Of a stretch of DNA of 5,159 nucleotides, positions 1 through 5,068 are shown one piece after another. Each line of letters begins with the position of its first letter. Position 1 is the stretch's first letter. Under the pieces are notes generated by a model. The model was not told the DNA's origin. It made no database searches and was given only the letters and a program-made list of their open reading frames with translations. The position numbers and the translations under genes were made by a program. The stretch spans positions 1-5,159 of the forward strand of contig SBFU01000476.1 of NCBI GenBank assembly GCA_006227785.1, given 5' to 3'. The stretch is from Burkholderiales bacterium. Lineage in GTDB: Bacteria > Pseudomonadota > Gammaproteobacteria > Burkholderiales > Burkholderiaceae_C.

Positions 1-1
1 C

Positions 2-706
2 GCCCGGGGCGGCAAGCCCACCAAGATGTGGTGGGACTGGTCCACCGCCGGCAAGCTGAAGGATGGCAAGCCCTTCAAGGTGAAGGACGCCACCGGCCAT
101 GACGCCTACGACAGCAAGAAGGGCGACTTCAAGCTGGGCGAGAACGTGGTGCCCGACTACGTCTGGTTCAACGGGCAGGTGAAATACACGACGCAAGACA
201 TGAAGATCGACCCGGAGCAGGTGCTCAGGATCAACGAATTCCTGGGCGGGCCGGACGACCCCCAGGCCCGCATCTGGCCGGTCAAGCGCTTCGAGGGCCG
301 GCAGCCCTACGACAAGGTGCACCTGCAGCTGCTGGTGCCGCACACCGCCACGCCGGACGACACCGCGTTCTGGTTCAACTTCGACTGGCCCAAGGCCCTG
401 CAAGCCGGTGCGGCGGCCACCGGGCAGTCCTACAGCGGCCAGCACGGCTTCGTGAAGACCGAGATGCTATGGCCCATCACCCACATGGTCGCGCCTGCCG
501 CAGAGACGGTGGCCTGCGCGTCCTGCCACACCGGCGCCAGCCAGAGCCGCCTGGGCGAGCTGCCGGGCTTCTACCTGCCGGGACGCGACCGCCATCGGTG
601 GATCGACACCCTGGGCTGGCTGGCCGTGACCGGTGTCCTGGCCGGTGTACTGGTGCATGCCGGTGCCCGTCTGCTCAACCATGCCCGCCAAGGAAAGGGC
701 CACTGA
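2..706 (+). CDS. Octaheme c-type cytochrome, tetrathionate reductase (OTR) family, C-terminal part
   Basis: This gene is cut by the left edge; the open frame runs from base 2 with no start, leaving about 234 residues. Members of the OTR family are periplasmic multiheme enzymes that reduce tetrathionate, nitrite or hydroxylamine in vitro; the physiological substrate is often unknown. Visible here are one c-type heme site, CASCH (514-528), the last of the expected eight, and Trp/Tyr/Phe-rich periplasmic sequence such as PVKRFEGRQPYD. A hydrophobic C-terminal helix (about 599-676, starting WIDTLGWLAVTG) is followed by a short basic tail, HARQGKGH. The helix would anchor the enzyme to the membrane facing the periplasm. 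The remaining hemes, including the unusual Lys-ligated catalytic heme known from Shewanella OTR, would lie upstream. The family call rests on recalled similarity plus the adjoining cytochrome b gene, only 1 nt away. Another multiheme cytochrome family is possible, since only one CXXCH can be seen. Confidence 0.8.
   Translation, partial: ARGGKPTKMWWDWSTAGKLKDGKPFKVKDATGHDAYDSKKGDFKLGENVVPDYVWFNGQVKYTTQDMKIDPEQVLRINEFLGGPDDPQARIWPVKRFEGRQPYDKVHLQLLVPHTATPDDTAFWFNFDWPKALQAGAAATGQSYSGQHGFVKTEMLWPITHMVAPAAETVACASCHTGASQSRLGELPGFYLPGRDRHRWIDTLGWLAVTGVLAGVLVHAGARLLNHARQGKGH
691..698 (+). promoter_or_regulatory. Shine-Dalgarno site that sets the cytochrome b start
   Basis: The purine-rich AGGAAAGG ends 9 nt before the ATG at 708. 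It favours that start over the in-frame ATG at 633, which lies deep inside the octaheme gene and would add 25 residues with no resemblance to a cytochrome b N-terminus. The site lies inside the end of the upstream gene, so translation of the two is probably coupled. Confidence 0.7.
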
Positions 707-707
707 C

Positions 708-1394
708 ATGAACCAGGACACGTCTGCCCAGCCGGTCCCCGGCCGCGTCTACCTCTACAAGCGCTACGAGCGCTTCTGGCACTGGTCGCAGGCGCTGCTG
801 GTGATCACCATGCTGCTCACCGGATTCGAGGTGCATGGCAGCTACACGCTGCTCGGCTTCGCGCCGGCGGTGCGCCTGCACACCCTGGCGGCCTGGGCGC
901 TGCTCACGCTCTGGGCCTTCACCATCTTCTGGCAGTTCACCACCGGCGAATGGCGCCAGTACCTGCCGACCCACAAGAAGGTGGCAGCGATGGCGCTGTA
1001 TTACAGCTGGGGCATGTTCCGCGGCGCACCGCACCCGTTCCGCAAGACCGCACAGAAGAAGCACAACCCGCTGCAGCGTCTGGCCTACCTGGCTTTGCTG
1101 GCCCTGATCTCGCCCCTGATCTGGGGCTCGGGCCTGCTCTATCTGTTCAGGGCCTTCTGGCCATCGCTGGGCATCGACCGCTGGCTGACCCTGGAATGGG
1201 TGGCCTGGGCACACACGGCCGGCGCCTTCATGATGCTGGCCTTCTTCATCGCCCATGTGTACCTGACCACCACCGGTCACACGCTCACGGCCCACATCAA
1301 GGCCATGGTCACCGGCTGGGAAGAAGACGAGCACGCTCAGCCGGGTGCACCCGCCACCGCCATGGCCCATCCGCCCGCCACGGGCAAGCACTGA
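708..1394 (+). CDS. Di-heme cytochrome b, b561/HydC-FdnI-like membrane subunit
   Basis: This is a 228-residue integral membrane cytochrome b that likely passes electrons between the quinone pool and the octaheme cytochrome encoded 1 nt upstream. It has four hydrophobic helices, at about residues 27-45, 56-77, 124-147 and 165-189. The likely heme b ligands are His25 (FWHWSQ), His58 (RLHTLAAW), and His169 and His183 on the last helix (AHTAG and IAHVY). This is the usual layout of the cytochrome b subunits of NiFe hydrogenases, formate dehydrogenases and thiosulfate reductases. The start MNQDTSAQ is followed by YKRYERFWHW, the typical cytosolic lead into helix 1. A tail of about 24 residues rich in His, Ala and Pro (ending HPPATGKH) follows the last helix and looks disordered. 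Family assignment is firm. The electron partner is inferred from gene order, and the direction of flow cannot be told from sequence. Confidence 0.9.
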   Translation: MNQDTSAQPVPGRVYLYKRYERFWHWSQALLVITMLLTGFEVHGSYTLLGFAPAVRLHTLAAWALLTLWAFTIFWQFTTGEWRQYLPTHKKVAAMALYYSWGMFRGAPHPFRKTAQKKHNPLQRLAYLALLALISPLIWGSGLLYLFRAFWPSLGIDRWLTLEWVAWAHTAGAFMMLAFFIAHVYLTTTGHTLTAHIKAMVTGWEEDEHAQPGAPATAMAHPPATGKH

Positions 1395-1399
1395 AGGAG
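1394..1399 (+). promoter_or_regulatory. Shine-Dalgarno site of the Rieske gene
   Basis: AAGGAG sits 6 nt before the ATG at 1406 and shares its first base with the TGA that ends the cytochrome b gene. It supports 1406 over the ATG at 1412. It also rules out the far upstream in-frame ATG at 950, inside the cytochrome b gene. Confidence 0.8.
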
Positions 1400-1405
1400 C
1401 CTGTC

Positions 1406-2032
1406 ATGTCCATGGATCCATCCCTGTCCCCCTCTGTCCCGCACGACGCGGGCCTGGACCCCGAGCGCCGCACCTGGCTGCTGGCCACCACCGCCATGGG
1501 CGCGGCGGCGGCCACCGCGGTGGCGGTACCGCTGGTCTCCAGCTTTGCCCCCAGCGAACGCGCCAAGGCGCTGGGGGCCAGCGTTACCATCGACCCGTCG
1601 GGCATTGCGCCGGGCGAGGTGCGCGTGGTCGAGTGGCGCGGGCAACCGGTCTGGGTGATGCGCCGCACGCCGGAGATGCTCGCCAGCCTGGACGGCATGC
1701 AGGACCTGGCGGACCCGGATTCGAAGCTCCGGCAGCAGCCACCCTATGCCACCAACACCCGCCGGTCCATCCGGCCGGAGCTGCTGGTGACCGTCGGCAT
1801 CTGCACGCACCTGGGCTGTTCGCCGGTCACCATCGCCCAGGGCAGTCAGAACCCCAGTGTGCCTGCCGACTGGAAGGGGGGCTTCTTCTGCCCCTGCCAC
1901 GGGTCGACTTTCGACTTCGCCGGCCGTGTGTTCCGCAACAAGCCGGCGCCGACCAACCTGGTCGTGCCGCCTCACCGCTACCTGGCCGACGGCACGCTGC
2001 AGATCGGCGAAGACGGCGAGGAAGCCGCCTGA
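1406..2032 (+). CDS. Rieske [2Fe-2S] protein, PetA-like (ubiquinol-cytochrome c reductase iron-sulfur subunit)
   Basis: This 208-residue Rieske protein carries a high-potential [2Fe-2S] cluster on the periplasmic side of the membrane and typically takes electrons from quinol. The cluster motifs are complete: CTHLGC at residues 133-138 (ligands Cys133 and His135, disulfide Cys138) and CPCHGS at 162-167 (ligands Cys162 and His165, disulfide Cys164). The Ser in CPCHGS and the following TFD resemble quinol-oxidising Rieske proteins. The N-terminus has a twin-arginine segment, ERRTWLLAT (residues 20-28), before an Ala/Val-rich helix at about 30-48. This is the usual uncleaved Tat anchor of PetA. 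Length matches bacterial PetA. The odd point is the context: no bc1-type cytochrome b or c1 gene follows. Instead the neighbours are a small di-heme cytochrome b, an octaheme cytochrome and cydX. It is therefore probably a second, specialised Rieske protein and not the housekeeping PetA, so no symbol is given. Confidence 0.95.
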   Translation: MSMDPSLSPSVPHDAGLDPERRTWLLATTAMGAAAATAVAVPLVSSFAPSERAKALGASVTIDPSGIAPGEVRVVEWRGQPVWVMRRTPEMLASLDGMQDLADPDSKLRQQPPYATNTRRSIRPELLVTVGICTHLGCSPVTIAQGSQNPSVPADWKGGFFCPCHGSTFDFAGRVFRNKPAPTNLVVPPHRYLADGTLQIGEDGEEAA

Positions 2033-2058
2033 TTTCCAACCATTTCACGGAGAACGCA

Positions 2059-2175
2059 ATGTGGTACTTTGCCTGGGTCCTGGGTGTCGGCTTTGCCGTG
2101 CTTCTGGCCATCCTCAACGCCATGTGGGGCGAGAACGAAGAAGCCCGCCTGCGCTCGGGGAGCGACACGCCATGA
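2059..2175 (+). CDS. cydX: CydX-like small subunit of cytochrome bd oxidase
   Basis: This 38-residue single-helix membrane protein belongs to the CydX/YbgT family. In E. coli CydX binds CydA, stabilises the heme b595/d site and is needed for full bd oxidase activity. The N-terminus MWYFAWVLGVGFAVLL is nearly identical to the start of E. coli CydX (MWYFAWILG), and the helix ends at Glu25, the same position as Glu25 in the E. coli protein. A soluble acidic tail (ENEEARLRSGSDTP) follows. The Shine-Dalgarno CGGAGA at 2048-2053 lies 5 nt before the ATG. The stop overlaps the next start as ATGA (2172-2175), so the two are translationally coupled. What is odd is that cydA and cydB, which normally come directly before it, are replaced here by the Rieske gene. 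The gene is short enough to be missed by automatic annotation. Confidence 0.9.
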   Translation: MWYFAWVLGVGFAVLLAILNAMWGENEEARLRSGSDTP

Positions 2176-2468
2176 CGACCGTGTCCATGCCCCGGACCGA
2201 CCCACCTGCAGCCACGCGCATGCACCTGCCCAGCCTGCTGGTGGCGCTGACCATCATGACGGTGGGCAGCATCTACCCGCTGCTGTTCGCCGATGCCCAG
2301 GGCCAGGCCGATCATTCCCTGGCGATGGCGCTGTTCTGGGCCATGAGCGCCGGGCTGGTGCGTGGGGTCGGCTTCGTGCCGGTCTTGCCCGTCTGGCGCT
2401 GGCTGTTTTCTGGCTGGGCCTGCAGCGCCGCCCTGGTGCTGGCGGCCACCCTGCGGTGGGGCGTCTGA
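2172..2468 (+). CDS. ybgE: YbgE-family cyd operon membrane protein
   Basis: This 98-residue membrane protein belongs to the YbgE family encoded at the end of many cydABX operons. Its molecular role is not established. Three hydrophobic stretches are visible, at about residues 19-39, 49-67 and 75-95. The segment FWAMSAGLVRGVGFVP (residues 55-70) matches the E. coli YbgE region MWAVCAGVIHGVGFRP, which is the hallmark of the family. The start overlaps the cydX stop by 4 nt. GGGGAG at 2157-2162 lies 9 nt upstream, supporting 2172; ATGs at codons 6 and 17 are alternatives with no better ribosome site. Its position immediately after cydX is the usual one, which strengthens both calls. As with cydX, the oxidase genes themselves are not in the window. 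Confidence 0.88.
   Translation: MTTVSMPRTDPPAATRMHLPSLLVALTIMTVGSIYPLLFADAQGQADHSLAMALFWAMSAGLVRGVGFVPVLPVWRWLFSGWACSAALVLAATLRWGV
2455..2461 (+). promoter_or_regulatory. Shine-Dalgarno-like site for a GTG start
   Basis: GGTGGGG ends 8 nt before the GTG at 2470. A competing site, GAGGTG at 2467-2472, could serve the ATG at 2482, so the ribosome signals alone do not decide. The GTG is preferred because residues 2-4 (LFR), lost with the later start, match the conserved ETHE1-family opening LFRQLF. Confidence 0.5.
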
Positions 2469-2469
2469 G

Positions 2470-3159
2470 GTGCTGTTTCGCATGCTCTATGACGAGGTCA
2501 GCGGGGACCTGACCTACCTGCTGGCCGACGCGGACGCGCGCGAGGCGGTGCTGGTCGATCCGCATGGCCGCGACCTGCCGGTGCTACAGGCCATGCTGGA
2601 CGACCGCGGGCTGCGCCTGCGCTGGGTGCTGCGCACGCACGATCACGACCAACAGGAACCTGCGGAGCCAGACACCCTCAGCCGCCTGGGCGCTGCACTG
2701 GTGCAGGGACGGCGTTGCACGCAGGCCCTGCGTCCGGCCGACGGCGCCGAGCTGAGTTTCGGCGATGAGTACGTGACGGTCATGGAGACCCCGGGTCACA
2801 CGCCCGACTGCCTGAGCTTCGTCTGGCGCGACCGCGTGTTCTGCGGCGGCCTGCTGGCGGTGGACGCCTGCCCGCGTCAGCCCTCGCCGGCCCTGCCTGC
2901 CGCCTTGTGGGACAGTGTGCACGGGCGCATCTTCACGCTGCCTGACGAGACCCTGCTGTTTGGCGGCCATGCACGCCATGCGCGGGCTGTCGGCACCGTG
3001 CTCGAGCAACGCCGCTGGCACCCCCATTTCTCGGGGCAGACGCGCGACACCTTTGTCGCCCGCATGACCCCTGCGAACCCACCGGACGTCCAGTCCGTCC
3101 CCGACCGGGGCAGGTCCTGCGTCCGGTCGATCTCTTCATCAGAAAGCACCTTGACATGA
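2470..3159 (+). CDS. MBL-fold protein of the ETHE1/persulfide dioxygenase family with altered metal site
   Basis: This is a 229-residue cytosolic metallo-beta-lactamase-fold protein with no signal peptide. The opening LFRMLYDEVSGDLTYLLAD (residues 2-20) and the segments EAVLVDP (25-31), TPGHTPDCLSFV (107-118), LPDETLLFGGH (157-167) and HPHFSGQTRDTFVARM (184-199) match ETHE1-type sulfur dioxygenases, which oxidise glutathione persulfide with a mononuclear iron. Several metal-site residues differ. The HxHxDH motif reads HDHDQQ (57-62), so its Asp and second-domain His are both Gln. The Asp normally following the TPGH region (GD) is Gly127. His57, His59, His110 and His167 are kept. ETHE1 binds iron through two His and that Asp, so normal activity is doubtful; a different metal, a binding or regulatory role, or loss of function are all possible. 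GTG start chosen by homology. The last 25 residues resemble nothing I recognise. It follows ybgE by 1 nt and overlaps the next gene by 4 nt. Confidence 0.8.
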   Translation: MLFRMLYDEVSGDLTYLLADADAREAVLVDPHGRDLPVLQAMLDDRGLRLRWVLRTHDHDQQEPAEPDTLSRLGAALVQGRRCTQALRPADGAELSFGDEYVTVMETPGHTPDCLSFVWRDRVFCGGLLAVDACPRQPSPALPAALWDSVHGRIFTLPDETLLFGGHARHARAVGTVLEQRRWHPHFSGQTRDTFVARMTPANPPDVQSVPDRGRSCVRSISSSESTLT

Positions 3160-3545
3160 AACAGCTGCACTTCCAGGAAAAATACCCCATCACCGTCGTC
3201 GACGTCGCCAAGTCCGAAACCCGGTTCGAAACGGTCGACGCCATCGCCGGGTATTTCAGGACCTGCATGGCCAACACGCCCCGGGTGGCGTACATCGGCA
3301 CCTTTGATCACCTGGCCCACACCCGGGCCATCGGTGGCGAGATCAACCCGGGCATCCAGGCCGCGGTCAACGTGCTGTTCTGTTTCGGACACGCGCTGCC
3401 CAACCCGCAGGTGCTGGCGGTGCGGCCTCGCAGCATCGGCATTGCCGACCTGGGTGACCGCTTTGTCGTCAGCTTCATGGATGCGCCCATGAAGCCTGCC
3501 AATGACGCCATGCAGGCCTGGGCGCTGGCGCTGAAAAATGTGTAA
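3156..3545 (+). CDS. Conserved hypothetical protein, DUF6858-like
   Basis: This 129-residue protein of unknown function is probably cytosolic and soluble: it has no signal peptide or membrane helix. I recall similar proteins as DUF6858, a family seen in sulfur- and nitrogen-oxidising Proteobacteria, but that name is from memory. Its likely conserved parts are FQEKYPI (residues 6-12), TFDHLAHT (49-56), NVLFCFGHALPNPQVL (72-87), the run VRPRSIG (89-95) and the C-terminal FMDAP with amphipathic helix MQAWALALKNV. His52, His55, Cys76 and His79 could bind metal or a cofactor, but this is speculation. The ATG overlaps the stop of the MBL-fold gene (ATGA at 3156-3159), so it is probably translated by coupling. 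The Shine-Dalgarno upstream is weak (AGAAAG at 3141-3146). The same frame stays open upstream of the ATG but has no better start. Confidence 0.75.
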   Translation: MKQLHFQEKYPITVVDVAKSETRFETVDAIAGYFRTCMANTPRVAYIGTFDHLAHTRAIGGEINPGIQAAVNVLFCFGHALPNPQVLAVRPRSIGIADLGDRFVVSFMDAPMKPANDAMQAWALALKNV

Positions 3546-3595
3546 CCCCCCTGCCGCGCTGCGCTGCTGACGACGAGGCTGTCTGGCCTAGCACC

Positions 3596-3602
3596 AAGGA
3601 GA
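3596..3602 (+). promoter_or_regulatory. Strong Shine-Dalgarno site before the transporter gene
   Basis: AAGGAGA lies 6 nt before the ATG at 3609 and fixes that start. The 63-nt gap it sits in (3546-3608) is the largest in the window. I see no clear -35/-10 pair and no convincing terminator hairpin with a T-run there, so the transporter may share the upstream transcript. Confidence 0.75.
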
Positions 3603-3608
3603 TCGAGC

Positions 3609-4607
3609 ATGTGGACCGTCCTCAACTGGCTGCAGAAGAACCTGGTCTGGAGCATTCCGTTGGCGATGCTGGCCGGCCTGGGGTTCGGACAAATCGCCGA
3701 CCCATCGTTCCTGGGCCGGGCCATCCTGCCGCTGACCTTCCTCATGGTCTACCCCATGATGGTGACCATGAACGTGCGGGAGCTCCTCAAGCCAGGGGGT
3801 GGCACGTTGCAGGGCACGACGCTGGCGATCAATTTCGTCCTCATGCCTGCCATAGGCTACGGGGCCGGGCTGCTGTTCTTCGCCGACCAGCCCATGGTGC
3901 GGCTGGCGCTGCTGCTCACGGCGCTGCTGCCCACCTCGGGCATGACGATTTCGTGGACCGGTTTTGCCAAGGGCAACGTGCCTGCGGCGGTGAAGATGAC
4001 CGTGGTCGGCCTGATCGCCGGTTCGCTGCTGGCACCGGTCTATCTCAAGGCGATGCTGGGCACCGTGGTCGAGATCCCGGTGCTGCAGGTGTTCGGTCAG
4101 ATCGCACTCATCGTTTTCCTGCCGTTGCTGCTGGGTACGCTGACCCAGCGCTGGCTGATCGGCCGGGTCGGAGAGCAGAAGTTCAACCAGCAGCTCAAAC
4201 CGAAATTCCCGCCCTTCTCCACGCTGGGCGTGCTGGGCATCGTCTTCGTGTCCATGGCGCTGAAGTCGCAGGACATCTTCGCCCAACCGGGCCTGCTGCC
4301 CGGCCTGCTGCTGCCGCTGGTGCTGGTGTATGCGATCAACTTCGCCATCAGCACCGTGGTCGGCAAGACCCTGTTCCAGCGCGGCGATGCCATCGCGCTG
4401 GTCTACGGCACCGTCATGCGCAACCTCTCCATCGCGCTGGCGATTGCCATGGGCGTGTTCGGCTCTGCCGGAGCCGATGCCGCCCTCCTCATTGCGCTGG
4501 CCTACATCGTTCAGGTGCAGGCCGCCGCCTGGTACGTCAAGCTCACCGACCGCCTGTTCGGTGCCCCGCCAGCCTCGGCTGCGCCGGGCCCCGCCAAGGC
4601 CGTCTGA
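3609..4607 (+). CDS. BASS/ACR3-superfamily membrane transporter (often labelled arsenic resistance protein)
   Basis: This 332-residue inner-membrane protein has about ten hydrophobic helices, consistent with the bile acid:sodium symporter (BASS) / ACR3 fold. Recognisable superfamily regions are MVYPMMVTMNVREL (residues 47-60), LLPTSGMTISWTGFAKGN (106-123), RNLSIALAIAMGVFG (271-285) and AYIVQVQAAAWYVKL (298-312). In true ACR3 arsenite exporters the first of the two crossover regions carries an essential Cys (APCxAMV) and the last a conserved Glu (VEVP). By my alignment these are Thr109 and Gln302 here. Arsenite export is therefore unlikely, and the substrate is unknown; an organic or sulfur-containing anion fits the superfamily and neighbourhood. 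The loop at 190-203 (QKFNQQLKPKFPPF) is charged and cytosolic in appearance. The C-terminal tail is Ala/Pro-rich. No ars genes accompany it. Strong ribosome site; the globin gene follows after 11 nt. Confidence 0.8.
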   Translation: MWTVLNWLQKNLVWSIPLAMLAGLGFGQIADPSFLGRAILPLTFLMVYPMMVTMNVRELLKPGGGTLQGTTLAINFVLMPAIGYGAGLLFFADQPMVRLALLLTALLPTSGMTISWTGFAKGNVPAAVKMTVVGLIAGSLLAPVYLKAMLGTVVEIPVLQVFGQIALIVFLPLLLGTLTQRWLIGRVGEQKFNQQLKPKFPPFSTLGVLGIVFVSMALKSQDIFAQPGLLPGLLLPLVLVYAINFAISTVVGKTLFQRGDAIALVYGTVMRNLSIALAIAMGVFGSAGADAALLIALAYIVQVQAAAWYVKLTDRLFGAPPASAAPGPAKAV

Positions 4608-4618
4608 AAGGAAATCTC

Positions 4619-5068
4619 ATGTCCGATACCGCCAACCCCACCGTCTACGCCGCCCTGGGTGGCGCCGACGGCATCCACCGCCTGGTGGACCGCTTCTACG
4701 AACTCATGGACGAGCTGCCAGAGGCCTATGCCGCGCGCCGCATCCACCCCGAGAGCCTGGCCGGCGCCAACGAAAGCCTGTTCGAATTCCTCTCGGGCTG
4801 GTTCGGCGGCCCCAACCTGTACATCGAGAAGAAGGGACACCCGCGGCTGCGCAGACGCCACCTGCCCTACGCGATAGGCCCGACCGAACGCGATGAATGG
4901 ATGCTGTGCATGCGCACCGCACTGGCGGAGCAGGTCGCCGACCGAGACCTGCTTGAGCGCCTCTCCCGGCTGTTTGCCGACATGGCCGATCACATGGTCA
5001 ACACCGGTGAGTGTGCCGGCTGCGACCCGACAACCCAGGCCACGAGGACCTGCGCATGCGAAGCCTGA
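4619..5068 (+). CDS. Group II truncated hemoglobin with cysteine-rich C-terminal tail
   Basis: This 149-residue heme protein belongs to the truncated hemoglobin group II (trHbII, GlbO-like) family. These bind O2 and NO and are linked to NO detoxification, peroxide chemistry or redox sensing. Supporting residues are the LGGADGIHRLVDRFY opening (13-27) with the B10 Tyr27, the GWFGGPNLYIEKKGHPRLR segment (60-78), the proximal heme ligand His81 in RRRHLPYAIG, and Trp94 (EWMLCM), the G8 Trp diagnostic of groups II and III. The globin domain ends near residue 128 (ADHMVNTG). A tail of about 20 residues follows, containing CAGC (132-135) and CAC (145-147), absent from ordinary members as I know them. 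Cys97 lies in the globin core. The Shine-Dalgarno AAAGGA (4607-4612) is 6 nt upstream. The next gene begins within its last 13 nt. Confidence 0.92.
   Translation: MSDTANPTVYAALGGADGIHRLVDRFYELMDELPEAYAARRIHPESLAGANESLFEFLSGWFGGPNLYIEKKGHPRLRRRHLPYAIGPTERDEWMLCMRTALAEQVADRDLLERLSRLFADMADHMVNTGECAGCDPTTQATRTCACEA

Noticed and set aside
675..1391. A long open frame on the minus strand opposite the cytochrome b gene (about 238 codons).
   Set aside because: It is a GC-rich shadow: low-complexity Gly/Arg/Gln/Ala sequence with no recognisable motif. The + strand frame encodes an unmistakable membrane cytochrome b.
1406..2032. The Rieske gene as the housekeeping petA of a standard petABC operon.
   Set aside because: The next genes are cydX and ybgE, not petB and petC, so the standard operon is not present here.
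3151..3184. A perfect TTGACA (3151-3156), suggesting a sigma-70 -35 box, with AAAATA further downstream.
   Set aside because: The spacer to AAAATA is 22 nt, and the bases 17 nt downstream do not resemble a -10 box. The site also coincides with the stop/start overlap of two genes.
3546..3608. Possible terminator or promoter in the 63-nt gap before the transporter gene.
   Set aside because: I could find no stable inverted repeat followed by a T-run and no convincing -35/-10 pair. Only the Shine-Dalgarno at 3596-3602 is supported.
3588..4286. A minus-strand open frame of about 232 codons opposite the transporter gene.
   Set aside because: Its predicted protein is dominated by His, Gln, Arg and Glu, typical of an antisense shadow of hydrophobic codons. 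It has no supported start or family.
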